Assembly (NCBI GenBank): GCA_002104895.1
Contig: MCFG01000027.1
Span: forward strand, 238,168 to 302,167
Reading direction: 5' to 3'
Source: Anaeromyces robustus
Taxonomy: Eukaryota; Neocallimastigomycota; Neocallimastigomycetes; Neocallimastigales; Neocallimastigaceae
Length of the DNA stretch: 64,000 nt
The notes below the pieces were generated by a model. The model searched no databases and was not told where the DNA came from. It worked only from the letters and a program-made list of their open reading frames with translations. The position numbers and the translations under genes are program-made. Positions 37,839 through 51,559 of this stretch are shown piece after piece (position 1 is the first letter of the stretch; the number at the start of each line of letters is the position of its first letter).

Positions 37839-40800
37839 TTAGGTCTTTTTTTTATTATTATTACTCTTTTGAATATTCTTTTTAAATCCACACCATTTAC
37901 CATTTTCAATACCCCAATCTCCATCACTATCTTTAGTAACAAATACGGCACCTGATTTACAACAATCATATCCAAATTTATTAGCCCAACAATTTTGATT
38001 TTTACTATTATTTTTCTTAATAATACCACACCATACTTCATTTTCAACACCCCAATCTCCATTATTATCGGTATATATGGCATAAGTTTTAGAATCTTTA
38101 CAACATTCATATCCAATTTTTTTAGCCCAACATTGTCCATTGGTTGGTTCAGATTTTTTACTACTTGTAGTAGTAGTGGTTACCTTTTTACCATTTTTAA
38201 TAATACCACACCATTCATCATTTTCTACACTCCAATCTCCATTATTATCTGTATAAACTACGGTTGGTTTTGAACCAGTACAACATTTAAATCCTAAACT
38301 TTTAGCCCAACATTGACCAGAAGTGGTTGGTGATGATGATTGATCCCCATTAATGACATGGGTACCTTTAATAATACCACACCAATCATCATTTTCAATA
38401 CCCCAATCACCATCATTATCGGAGGCATAATAAATGGCTTTACTGGTACAACATTTATAACCTAAAGATTTAGCCCAACATTTAGAATCGTCATTTGGAT
38501 TAATATCTTCTAAATGGTAACTACCTGGAATACCACACCAATTATTCTTTTCAATTGCCCAATCACCATATTCATCAGTTTGAATAATAATTGGATTCTT
38601 ACTTTTACAACAATTATATCCTAAAAGTTCAGCCCAACAAGTCTTACTATCATTATTTTCATTTGCAAATTGAATTGGTGGTGGTGTTGTAAAATTATTA
38701 TCATCAATAATACCACACCAATTACCATTAAGTACACCATAACCACTTTCTACTTCTACTGTTTCACTTTTTTTACAACATTTATAACCTAATTGATAAG
38801 CCCAACACTAATAAAATATTAATAAAATAAAATAAAATAAAATAAAATAAAATAAAATAAAATAAAATAAAATAAAATAAAATAAAATAAAATAAAATAA
38901 AATAAAATAAAATAAAATAAAATAAAATAAAATAAAATAAAATAAAATAAAATAAAATAAAATAAAATAAAATAAAATAAAATAAAATAAAATAAAATAA
39001 AATAAAATAAATGAAAATATATAAATAAATATAAATAAATAAATTAATAAATAAATTAATAAATAAAAATATATAAATATTTAAATATTAAACTATTATA
39101 AATAATATAAATATATATATATATATATTTTTTTTTTTTTAATTTTTAAATTTTTTTTAATTTTTTTAATTTTTTTTAATTAACTTACAGTATCAGGTTT
39201 TGGTACTTCAACTTTAGAAACAATTGGAGAATTATCGATTGGAATATCTTCTTCTATAATACCACACCATTCATCATTTTCAAGACTCCATGAACCATTA
39301 GAATCCGTACGGAAAACTACTTTAGAGGATTGACAACATGGGAAACCTAAACTACTTGCCCAACATTTTTCTGGTTTTTCAAAGATGTAAGGACCATCAA
39401 TTTGACGTAAGGTATCTACTTCATAATAATTAACAGTTAATTTAACTTTACCATTACTTTTTTGAAAATCTAATACCCCAAAAGCAGAAGTATACGTTTG
39501 ACTAAAATTATAATTATAATCAAAATCTTGATTAATGAATCCAAAAAGTTTACTACCGGTTGAACAATTAGCAGTAATATAAAAAGTACCTTTGGCATTT
39601 TTATTCACCTTTCCCTTTTGTATATTACTTAAACTATATTTATTACCCTTTTTATAAGAAACAAATTTTGAGGCAGAGAAAATATGATCATGACCATTAA
39701 TAACTAAATCAAATTTGTAGTAAGAAAGTAATTCCGTTAAACATGGACGTAATTTATTAATAATATATTCATCTTGGGAATGGAAACTACCATTACCATA
39801 AATATCATGATGGAACATAGCCACACGCCAATCGGTATTTGGATATTTTAAAAAAGCTTTTTTGAAAACGGCTTTAAAATCATCACAAAAACTATAATTC
39901 GTTTCTAAAACAACCACTAAAACATTATTATATTTAAAGAAATAACTATAACCAGGTGCAATTTCAGGTTCTAATGGAATATGTGAATTTGGAGTATTAT
40001 AATGATTTCTATAATTTTTATTTAAAGCTTCATGATTACCAACGGTTGTAGCGGATGGAATAGTTTTTAATAAATCTGGAAGAAGGAAAGCCGAATATTG
40101 AATTTCTTGACTATAATCTTCTTCAGTGGTACCAGAAAAACATTCCGTATCCACTTGATCCCCAGCAGATAATAATACACTTGGCTTTCCTGTTTTTTCA
40201 AAGGATTTATAAATTGTCATATTCCAATTAAAAGCATCATTTCTAGTACCTTCTTCACGTGTTAATACATGGTAAGGATCAGCAACAGATAAACGATCAT
40301 GAGAACCACCAATTTGTGGATCACCAACAAATATAAATTGGAAATTATTTGGATCATAGGTATTGAATCTAATCGTTTCTTCCCATTTTCCATTTAAATT
40401 TCTTCTATAATAATAAGTGGATTTACGTTTTAAACCGGTTACGGTAACTTTATTCGAATAATATTTTTTACCATTTAATGTCTTATAATAAGAATTTGTA
40501 CCAGTGAAATCTTTAGCATCGGACAAATCTTTTTTACTACCAAAACGAATCTTTGGTTTTGAATTGGAGGTTGAATACCAACCAAAATTAAGTTTTGATT
40601 CATCTTCACCAACAAATACGGAAATTCTTTCAAAATTGGATTTATAATTTTTATCCCATTTGGATTTAAAATTATTCCATTGATTTTTAGTTTTTACAAA
40701 TTTTTCACGATCATTCCATAAGGCATGATATCCTTTTATACCACAATAAGAATTATTTTCAACACCACTAAAGTATTTGTATTTTAATACATTAATAATG

Positions 40801-41363
40801 TATTATATTAATATATAATAATTATAATAATAATAATATGTAAATTAATAAAATAAATATAATAAAAATAAATTATATTTCATAATTATAATAATAATAT
40901 ATAAATTTAAAACAATAATATATTAATATATTATCATTATCATAATAAATATATAAATTAATAAAATAAATAAATTATATTTCATAAAATTATACTATTT
41001 TTCTATATATTTAAAACTTACAGAAATCCGTCCATTTCAAATGCTTGCATTTTGGCTTTTGAATTTTTACAACATGGGTATTTATTACCTATGCAATAAA
41101 AAAAAATAGAATATTTTAATATTAAAATAAAAATTAAAATAAAATAATTATTTATATTTAAAACTATAATTTAAAACTTTATTTATTTAATAATTTATTT
41201 ACCATCATTTGCGTTTGCATATAATGTCCAACAATAATTATCAGGTAATTTAGGTTGTGAAATTTCAAATTCAGGTATATTAGAAAATTCTGGTACTATA
41301 TTATATGCCTTCTTTTTGATAGCACATGTTCCATTTTCATCACCCCTTTAGGGATTAAATAAT

Positions 41364-41401
<38 letters not shown>

Positions 41402-41879
41402 AAAAAATAAAATAAATTAAATAAAATAAATTTTAAAATAATAAAATTAATATTTATAAATTAAATTTATATATATATATATAAATTTATTATTTAATAT
41501 ATAAAAATAATATTATATACCATTCACCGTATTCGTTAGTTTCTTTTACTTTACTTTTTTCACAACTTTATAAATTTAAATTTCATTTCATTTTATTTTT
41601 TTTTATAATAATTATCAAAAAATAAGGTAATTCAAATTAATATTATAAAATTTATTTTTTAAAAAAAATATTTATAAAAATAATTATTAATATTTTTATT
41701 TATATCAATTATTTATTTTTATAAAAAAAATTAAGAATTTAAATTTTTTTTTTAAAAATTTCAAATTACCATTTAAATTTTTTACTTAATTTTGAATTGG
41801 ATGCCCAACATTCACTTTGAGCAGCTTCAACTTGTAAAGTTAAAAAAGGTAATAATAATCCTATGGCTAAAATTTTCAT
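37839..41879 (-). CDS. Secreted metallophosphatase with nine dockerins, paralogue 3
   Basis: Model: complement(37839..38807, 39189..40767, 41022..41088, 41203..41345, 41521..41565, 41770..41879), 970 aa, frame-perfect. Signal peptide, then a dockerin spread over the first three exons (CWASNSK … CCEKS … GTCAI) and a second one over the next three (CWTLYAN … YPCC … YCGIKG). Next the Fn3/PapN-like and metallophosphatase domains ([36 protein letters not shown]) and seven C-terminal dockerins: CWASSLG in the catalytic exon; CWAYQLG, CWAELLG, two CWAKSLG, CWAKKIG and CWANKFG in the last exon. The last exon's frame contains no Met, so a start-codon ORF search misses it. No CBM1. Nine docking modules are unusual for one enzyme and could bridge several scaffolds. 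Closest in plan to the gene at 44906-48319. Confidence 0.85.
38819..39011. repeat. (TAAAA)n pentanucleotide repeat in an intron
   Basis: About 190 bp (nearly 40 units) of TAAAA/AATAA in the intron 38808-39188 of phosphatase paralogue 3. It is the same unit as in the intron repeat at 21031-21137. Confidence 0.95.
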
Positions 41880-43117
41880 TTTGCTATTGTTTTTTTTTTT
41901 TTATTATACTATAATAATAATGTTATGATTTTAATATTTTATAATTTTATTGATAATTTTAATTAATGTTTAATTAAATAAATCTTAATTATTCTATTTT
42001 ATTATTTCCAATTATAATAATAAATTTAAACTTACAAATCAAAATATTATAATTATATTTAAAATGTTACTTTTAATTATAAAATCTATTTTGAAATTTC
42101 CTCTATTATTATTTTGATTTTCTTAACACTTTCTCATTATATGTTAATGTAATTGTGGTTAATTGTTTCTTTTTATGAAATTTAACTATTTATTGAATTT
42201 TGTATATAATATATATATTGTTAATATTATTTTTTTTTCTTGAAATCGATCTTTTATAATAAAGTTGTTTTTTTTTTCTTGTAAACCGAATGAAACAAAA
42301 TAATTTAATAAAGATTCTTCAAAAAAAACGAAACTTCTTAAATAATATGACAATTATATAAGACGGTTAAAATTTCGTTTTTTTTTTCCTTGATATAATA
42401 AAACTATAATTTTCTCTAATTAATATATAATAATATAAATAAATTAAAATATTTTTAACATATATACAAAATATACAATTAAAAGAATTGACAATTCAAT
42501 TATAATTAAAGAATAAAAAAATAATAATAAAATAATAAAAAGAAAAGAAAATATTAAAATAATAGAGAATAAAATAATATTAATCAAAAAATATTAATAA
42601 TGATAAAAATGATATAAATATTTACACTAACTTATATATATTATATATATTTATATATATTTATATATATTTATATATATTATATTTATATTTATTATTA
42701 TATATAAATAATAGTAATTATAATTTTATTTATGAATTTCCTTATTTAATTATTATGTAAATTTATGTAATTTTATTTTATAGTTTTTTGTAAATAGTTT
42801 TTTTACCGTTTTTTTTTTTAATATATTATATAATAATAATTTAAATAAAAAATTTATTGAATTTTAATTAATATTTAATTATTATTATATACTAATATAT
42901 ACTAATATATAACCACTTAAATAAAAATTAATTTATTTTAATTATTATTATTTTAATATTATAAATATTATAAATAATAAAAAAGTTTTATTAATTAATT
43001 TTTTACCGTTAAATTTATTGGAAAATAATCATTTTTGAATATAAAGTTACACAAAATAAATTAAAATTATTGGAATTTATTTTTTAAAGAATTTTTTCTT
43101 TTTTTAAAAAAAATCTT

Positions 43118-43121
43118 TAAT

Positions 43122-43184
<63 letters not shown>

Positions 43185-43218
43185 TTTGTTTTATTTATTT
43201 ATTTATTTATTTATATAT

Positions 43219-43249
<31 letters not shown>

Positions 43250-43257
43250 TTTGTTTT

Positions 43258-43326
<69 letters not shown>

Positions 43327-43332
43327 TTTGTT
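43118..43332. repeat. (TTTA)n microsatellite with TTTG interruptions
   Basis: About 215 bp of TTTA. The interruption ATTTGTTTTA[TA]TTATTTA recurs at roughly regular distances, suggesting higher-order duplication. Confidence 0.95.
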
Positions 43333-44027
43333 TTAATTATTTATATGCTAATCAATCTATATTGAGAAAAGGTTTCACAGTTTTAAAATATTTATGAATA
43401 TTTATTAATAATAATATTGACTATTTTTTTTTTATTAGTTTTACCAACAACAGCTTAAAATAAAAATATGTTTTTATTATTTGATTCAATTAAAAGTATA
43501 AAATAAGATAAAAGAATTGAGTAGCATAATTATTACTAATTATTAACTAAAAAATAATAGCATATACTACAATAATAGAATATTTATTTATAAATTAATA
43601 AGAAATTAAATAAAAACAATAGAATTTCCAAAATTTTTATTATCATTGAATTATTATTATTTAATTATTATTAATTGATTATTATAATTATTATTGTGAA
43701 TATTAATTATTAAATAAACTAACTAATTATTTTTTTTTGTATTTTGTATTTTCAAAATATATAAATACCATTTTTATTTTCAGTTTTTTTTAAAAAAAAA
43801 ACAATATAATTACTAATTATTTTAATGAATAACTAATAATTAAATGATCAAAATAAATTTGATCATTTTATTTTATTTTATTATACATTATTTAGTTTTA
43901 TGTTTTTATTAAATATCTAAAAAAATAAAATAAAATAAAATATAAAATATATATACTAATATATTTTAATATTTTAAATATACTAATATATTTTAATATT
44001 TTAATATTTTAATTATTTTAATATTTT

Positions 44028-44083
44028 AACCACTTTTTTTAACCACTTTTTTTAACCCCTTTTTTTAACCACTTTTTTTGGTT
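44028..44083. repeat. 14-bp tandem repeat, four copies
   Basis: AACCACTTTTTTTT-like units at about 44028-44083; one copy has AACCCC. Confidence 0.85.
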
Positions 44084-44905
44084 TAATAATTCTAATCTAA
44101 TATTTAGAATTCTGTAATTATAATAGAATTATTATATATTGCTTATTTGGTTTATTTCTAAATTAATTCCAAATAAATAAGAATAAATAATTGAAAAATT
44201 TTAAAAAATTTTTATAAACAATTTTTAATATATATTATTATATATTATTATATATATAGTAATATATTTAAAATATATTATGTATAGAATAATTAAATTA
44301 ATTTGTTTATATTAAAAAATTTTTTTTCTTTTTTTTCAACTTTTTTTTTTTAACGGAATCTTGATGTTTCATATTTTTAAATTAAGTCAAATTTGGTTAT
44401 AGAATGAATTTTTTAAATTTTTTTTAACATAATTATCAACAACAACAATTATTATTATTCAATAAATAACATTAAATACAATTAAAAAAATACAAATAAG
44501 TAAATTATAAAACCATAAATTATAAAAACATAAAATAAAAAAAAATTATATTATATTTATTTTTAGATAGATTTTTTTTTTATTATAATTAAATAATTAT
44601 TAAGATACAATTAAAAAAAAATGTTAAATGATAAAAACAACCAATATATACATATATTATATTATATTTAATATATAATTTATATTAATATTATAATATA
44701 ATATATATATCATTTTTTATTTAAATATTTTAATATTTAAAATAAAAAATAAAAAAAAATTATGTTAAGAGTTTCTATTTTAAAAAAAAAAAAATTGCTT
44801 TTTTTTTTTTTTTCAAATTTCTATTTTTTTTTTATTTCTAATGTCTAATTTCTATATTCTCTCTTTTTTTTTTTTTTTGTTTTTTTTTTTAATAATTTTT
44901 TAATT

Positions 44906-47900
44906 TTAATTATCGGGTACACATTGAGCATAATTGGTATTGTATTCTTTACATTTATAACCACTTACACAACAAGTTGAACCATTATATTTCTTTCCAT
45001 TAACGGTACCACCACATTGACCCCATGCTTCAATACATTTACCTGTTGATTCTGGTGTTTTGACAACGGTTGTTGTTGTTTTAATTGTAGTCTTTTTGGT
45101 TGAAGTAATAGTTTTTTTAGTAGTTGTAGAAGCTTTTTTAGTTGTAGTAGAAGCTTTTTTAGTAGTGGTAGTAGAAGCTTTTTTAGTAGTGGTAGAAGCT
45201 TTTTTAGTAGTAGTGGTAGTCTTTTTATTATTATTATTATTATTATTCTTAACAATTCCACACCAATTATTGTTTTCAATACCCCATTCCCCAGTACTAT
45301 CTTTACTATATACTGGAGTTTCTGGATCTTTACAACATTCATAACCATATTGAATAGACCAACAGGTATTTTCTTTTGGTGTTTCTGATACGATTTTACC
45401 ACACCAATTATCATTTTCAACACTCCATTCACCATTATCATCTGTAAAAAGTGTTGGAAGATAGGAATTAGAACAACATGGATAACCAAGTGGAATTGAC
45501 CAGCAATCATCGGTATTCGTTGGTTCAGGTTTGGATGGATTAGTTTTACTATTGGTATTGTCGGTATCATCATCAAGAGATGGAATAGTGACCGTAGATT
45601 TAATAATTGTTGGATCATAATCAGGTGGTACTATAGGAACTGGACGTGTTTCTGCATCTTTACTAATTAATTTACACCAATAACTTCCTTTCATAGAACC
45701 CCAACCTTGACTTGAGGTACTAGCAACACCTTCATCACCCTTAAAACAACATGGATAACCTTCTTCATAAGCATTACATGATTTTGGAAGTTTAATATTG
45801 GAGGAAATGGGTTTTGTATTGAATGGTATATCTTCTTCAATAATACCACAATAATTACCTTTTTCAACCCCCCATTTACCATCCGAATCTTCTGTATAAG
45901 CTTTTTTTGTAGTGGTACAACATGGATAACCTAATCTTTCCGACCAACATTTTTCAGATTTAGAGAAAATATAGGGTCCATCAATTTGACGAAGGGTATC
46001 CACTTCATAATAATTAACCGTCATTTGAACGGTATGACTCTTTTTATCCTTTTCAAAATCAATGACACCAAAGGTGGAAGTATAGGTTTGATTGAAATTA
46101 TTCGTATAATCTTTAGATTCTTCAATAAAGGAAAAAAGTTTACTACCCGTGGAACAATTAGCGGTCACATAATAAGTACCTTTGACATTTTTATTGGTTT
46201 TACCTGGTGTAAGTTGAACCGATTTAAAACCTAAATCTTCATTTTTATCATATGTAATTAAACGTGAGGCAGAATAAATATGATCATGACCATTAATGAC
46301 AAGATCTATTTTATAATAGGTCATTAATTGGGATAAACATGGTCTTAAAGTATCTGTAATATAGGATTCTTGGGAATGGAATTTACCATTACTATAAATA
46401 TCATGATGGAACATAACAATACGCCAATCGGTATTGGGATATTTTAAATGAGCTCTTCTCATAACTTCTTTAAAATCATCACAATACCCATAATTGGTTT
46501 CCAATACAATAACTAAAACATTATTATATTTAAAGAAATAATTATAACCTGGGGCAAGATCTGGTTCAAGTGGAGTTTCATAAGAATTTGGTGTATGATA
46601 ATGATTTTTAAAAGCTTTAGTATAAATTTCATGATTACCAACCGTGGTTGCCATTGGAAGAGATTTTAAGGGATCAGGAAGAAGTAATGCAGAATATTCA
46701 TATTCTTGAAGTTCATATTGTTTATCATATCCTTCCATACAAAAGGCATTAACTTGATCACCTGCAGATAATAAAAGACTAGGTTCTTTAGTTAATTCTA
46801 AGGATTTATGAATGGTCATATTCCAATTAAAGGCATCATTTTTAGTACCATCCACTTCAGAAAGAGGTTCTGTTGGATTATCATAGGTTACATGTCCTTC
46901 AGAACCACCAATTTGTGGATCACCAACAAAAATAAATTTAAAATTATCTGGATCATAGGTATTAAATTTAATGGCAGATTCCCATTTATTATTTAATCTT
47001 CTTTGATAATAATAAGTGGATGAACGTTCTAATCCACTAATAGTTACTTTATTGGAATAGTAGGATTGTCCACCTATTTCTCTATAAAATTCTATTTTAC
47101 CAACAAAATCAACATAGGGTTTCATATTTTTATATTTACTAACACGAATAGCTGGTTCAGTTTTAGTTTTTGAATACCAACCAAAATTTAACATAGATTC
47201 ATCTTCACCTGGAAATACAGAAATACGTTCAAAATTATCTCTATATTCATTATCCCACTTCTTTTTAAATGCTTGATATTTATCATATGTATCAACAAAT
47301 TTTTCACGATCATTCCAAAAAGTTTGAAAACCTTTTAAACCACAAAATGTATTATTTTCATAACCTCTATTATCATTAAAGTGGTGTGTATATATACATA
47401 TATAAAATAAATATTATGAATTTATTTTTTTTTTTATATATATAATATAATAAAAAAAAATTGTATTTAAACTTACATTATACCATCCATTTCGAAACGA
47501 TAAATAGGAACATCATCACTTTTACAACATTTTAAATTACCACCTATTAATAATTAACAAATTTATAATTTAAATATATATATATATAATAAATAAACAG
47601 ACAAATAAATTAATAATTATAATGAAAAAAAAAATATAGTGAAATTTAAATAATTTAAAAATTTAAATTCTATTTTATTCTATTTTATTTTATTTTATTT
47701 TTTTACCTGTTGATTTTGTTTTTACATATTTTGACCAACAATAATCATCTGGTACTTTAACATTTCTTACTTTAAATTGTGGGTATTCAAAATATTCTTT
47801 AGGATATCTATTGAAATATTCTTTATCTTCTATAGAGGTTTTTATACCACAATAATTTCCATTAATTTTACCCCTAAAAGTTAAAAAAAAAAAATATTAA

Positions 47901-47939
47901 GAATGAAGAAAATAATTTTTATTGAATATTATATTGTTA

Positions 47940-47971
<32 letters not shown>

Positions 47972-48319
47972 TCTATTACTATTATAATTATTATTATCAA
48001 TATTATTACTATAATTATTTCTATTATTATCATTTATATTTTTATGTTTCTTTAATTAAATAAATATTTACCATTTTCCGAGAGAATTTTCTTCATATAC
48101 GGGTTGATTTTTTGGACAACTATATATAATTATTTATTATAGTTATTAAAATTTTAATTCCAAGTAATTAATATAATACATAATAATAATTTATTTTTTT
48201 TTAGAAATTTACCAATCATATACTCCATATATGATAGAAGCCCAACAAAAATCTTCATATTGTTCAGCTTTAACACTAGCTAATAATAGTAAAGGAAATA
48301 AGAACGTTATGGTTTTCAT
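44906..48319 (-). CDS. Secreted dockerin- and CBM1-bearing metallophosphatase, paralogue 4
   Basis: Model: complement(44906..47366, 47477..47543, 47707..47873, 48072..48119, 48213..48319), 949 aa, frame-perfect. Signal peptide; two N-terminal dockerins built over five exons (CWASIIY … CCPKN … YCGIKT; CWSKYVK … KCCKS … FCGLKG). Then the Fn3/PapN-like domain and metallophosphatase (GDPQIGG, LSAGDQVN, VGNHEI, FHHDIYS, NGHDHIYS; Asn replaces the usual acidic residue after GDQ-V). Four C-terminal dockerin units follow: CWSERLGYPCC, CNAYEEGYPCC (Trp missing), CWSIPLGYPCC and CWSIQYGYECC. A linker of KKASTTT-type repeats and a canonical CBM1 (WGQCGG, GSTCC, YAQC) end the protein. All C-terminal modules share one exon, so the microexons of paralogues 1 and 2 are absent. 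Probable cellulosome- and cellulose-bound phosphatase; substrate unknown. Confidence 0.88.
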
Positions 48320-50064
48320 TTTTTTTTTTTTTTTTATTAATTAAAAATTTGAAATTAAAATGATTAAACTGATTATAAATTGATAAATTGATAAATTGAT
48401 AAATTGATTATTTAAATATGAATTTTTATCATTAATTTAAAAGATGAAATTTAAAGGATTAAAATATTTATTAATATGAATTTATACAAAATAATTCTTA
48501 AAAATGATTTTTTTCAAAATGTTTGTCACTTTTTTTTTTTTCAATAGTAATTGATAATAAATTTTCTCTTTTATATATTCTTTCAAAGATATATAATAAT
48601 GATTTTATAAAAAAAATAAATATATATTTATATTCTTTCTATTTGATGTGTTTTATTAAATGTAATATAAAAAAATCTTGCTTTTTAAATAGATCAATAT
48701 TTAAAAAATAGCAATATTGTTTGAAAAATTCTTATATATAATGGACTTTAAATTTATAAATGAAAATCCTTTTTTTAATTTGTTTATTTATATATTGATT
48801 CTTATTTGATTTACTTTAAATTACTTATACACTTTTTCATTTATTAAAAAAAATAAAATGGTACACTAAATACAATTTTAATAAATAAAAAGGATATATA
48901 ATTTATAGTAGCTTTTTAATCAAATAAAAAGAGCTTAAAAAAAAAAAAAAGAAAAGAAATAAAAAAAGTCGACTTTTCTTTTTTAAAAATAAAGTTTAAT
49001 AATGAAAGAAATTATATAAATAAGGAAAAAATTAATATAAAGTTTACATTATAAATATATTAATATAATAATATAATAATATAATAATATAATAATATAA
49101 TTATAATAGAATATAATATAAACTTTAAACACTATTATAAAACGAATTATTATAGTTTACGGTTATTAATATAAAAATTTAATATATTTTATTTTATTTG
49201 AAATTTATAATTTATATATAATATATAATATAAAAAAAAAAAACCGTCAATAAAACATTATATATATATAAAAAAATCTATAAATATAAATATAAATATA
49301 AAACTCAAATAATCAAAATTAAATTAAATAATTATATTAAATGATTATTAAATGATTATTAAATGATTATTAAATATCAATAAATTAGTTACACATTTTT
49401 GAAATTTTTGATAAAAGATCTTATTTTTAACTTTAATAAAAGTTACACAAAATAGATTAAAAAATAAAAGATAAAAAAAAAATTGTTTGAAAATAACTTT
49501 AATTATTATTAGATTTTTTAAAACTTATTGTATTAAACATTTATCATAAGACATAATTATTAAATAAAAAAAAAAACAAAGAAAAAACAAAGAATTAATA
49601 ATAATATAAATAATATATAAAATATAAAATAAATAATATAAAATATTATATAACAAATAATATAAATGATTTTTATAAATGATTTTTATAATATTTTTAA
49701 TAATTATAATCATGAATTTAAATATATTATTATTAAAAATAATATAAAAAAAACAATATATAAATTTATTTAAATTTATTTTATCCTATTAATTGATAAA
49801 TATATAATTAATCAAATAAAGATTTTTATTATTATTGATATTAGGGAAATTATTATTTTATCATCTTTTCTATATGTTTTATATAGTTTTATATGTTTTA
49901 TATCATCTATTCTATTCATATATTCTTATATATATATATTATTATTTATTTTAATAATATATTATATTAATATTTATTTTTATTTAGAATTATTATTATT
50001 ATTATTATTATAAAATATATATATTTCTTGTTATATATCTTGTAAATATTTTCATATTTATTAG

Positions 50065-50070
50065 AATGTA

Positions 50071-50147
<77 letters not shown>

Positions 50148-50164
50148 ATTATTATTAATATTAA

Positions 50165-50210
<46 letters not shown>

Positions 50211-50233
50211 ATTATTATTATTATTATTATAAT
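50065..50233. repeat. (ATT)n microsatellite
   Basis: About 170 bp of ATT with a few AAT/ATA interruptions. Confidence 0.95.
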
Positions 50234-50916
50234 TAGTTTTTGTATAAATGTATAACACTTTAAAAATGAAAGAAAATTATTTTTAATATATTAATATATT
50301 TATTAATAAGTATATTTTCATTAATACTATATTAATATATTTTGTTATAAACCTATTATATTTTATATTTAATATATATTTTTCATCGTCATTATTACCA
50401 TTTAAATATATAATTTTTAAGGTTAATTTTTGATATTGATTAAAATTAGTTATTATAAATGATTACTTTATTTAATGTTACCATGATACTAATACCTATT
50501 ATATTTGAAATATTAAGTATATATGAACTTAATAGTTCATATTCAATTTTTTTTTTTTTTTCTATATTTAATAATTTATCCTAATTATATATTTCCTTTA
50601 TTTCAAGAAATTACTAAGAATATCTTTTAATTAGTTGAATACTTAATAAAATATTATTATAATACTGACATTAAATATTATAATTTTGAAATTATTGATT
50701 ATTTATATAATGGTGGAAATGAACATACATAGTTTATATATTAAATAATAAAGTTTTTTATACAAGTATATATTATTGCAGTTTATCTCTGATACTATTA
50801 TTCATTCATAAAGAGTTTCTTTCTTTAAAAATTTAGATATTTCCATATATTTTTACTAATAATAATATAATAAAATATATTAATAAATATTTTATAAATT
50901 GACTAATGTTCTATTT

Positions 50917-51045
50917 TATTTTTATAATTTCAGTGTGTATATTTTTATTTAAATTGACTAATGTTCTATTTTAGATTATAAAAATTTATAGTCTAAAAAA
51001 AATGTATTATATAAAAAAATATACACACTGAAATTATAAAAAAAA
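50917..51045. repeat. Inverted repeat, ~25-bp perfect arms, MITE-like
   Basis: Left arm TTATAATTTCAGTGTGTATA (continuing in T) near 50920-50945 is matched by its reverse complement TATACACACTGAAATTATAA near 51020-51040. The 20-mer AAATTGACTAATGTTCTATT lies directly before the left arm (about 50897) and again inside the loop (about 50952). This could be a small foldback transposon. The ATAATTTCAGTGT core also occurs at about 8925. Confidence 0.6.
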
Positions 51046-51559
51046 AAAAAAAAAAAACTTATAGGACTTTAATAATACACGTGATAATGATTTTTTTTTT
51101 TTTTTTTTTTTTATATCATTTATTAGAAATATAGAAATATTAAAACTAATGAAAATAAAATTTTAAATAATGAAATTATATACGATCAACCTAAAGTATT
51201 ATTAAAATATTAAAATAATCATATTTGTTTTTATTTTTATTTTTTATTTTTTTAAAAAAAAAGTTATATATTACTATATATTAATATGTAATACTATAAT
51301 ATTTCATAATTTTTTTTTTTAATTATTTTATATAAAATAAAAAAAAAAAAATATATATATATAGAAAATTATAACTTATTATATATATATATATATTAAA
51401 AATATTATAATTATTAAAATTTTAATATAAAGATTTTAATAATTTAATTAAAAGAATTATAAATTGATTTTTTATTTATTTTTTTTTTTTTTATAATTAA
51501 TAATTTGTCTTATCTTTAATTAAAGACATAAATTCATTGATTAAATTAATAAAACCTAT

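Larger units (their letters stand above)
41880..44905. other. Intergenic AT-rich region between phosphatase genes
   Basis: No gene seen. It contains a (TTTA)n microsatellite at 43118-43332 and a 14-bp tandem repeat (AACCACTTTTTTTT-like, four units) at about 44028-44083. Confidence 0.6.
48320..51559. other. Intergenic AT-rich region
   Basis: It includes an (ATT)n microsatellite at about 50065-50233 and a foldback at 50917-51045 (listed separately). A few short open stretches (for example 50460-50520) look like degraded coding sequence, but none can be assigned. Confidence 0.5.

Noticed and set aside
37796-38140. 114-codon minus ORF with ATG
   Set aside because: Wrong frame over the dockerin exon 37839-38807, whose real frame has no Met.
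44965-45618. 217-codon minus ORF and the plus-strand ORF at 45060-45344
   Set aside because: Out-of-frame shadows of the dockerin/Thr-linker region of the phosphatase gene at 44906-48319; the true frame contains the Cys motifs.
49525-49713. 62-codon minus ORF, Ile/Tyr/Leu-rich
   Set aside because: Composition-driven in AT-rich intergenic DNA; no start context, motif or splice support.
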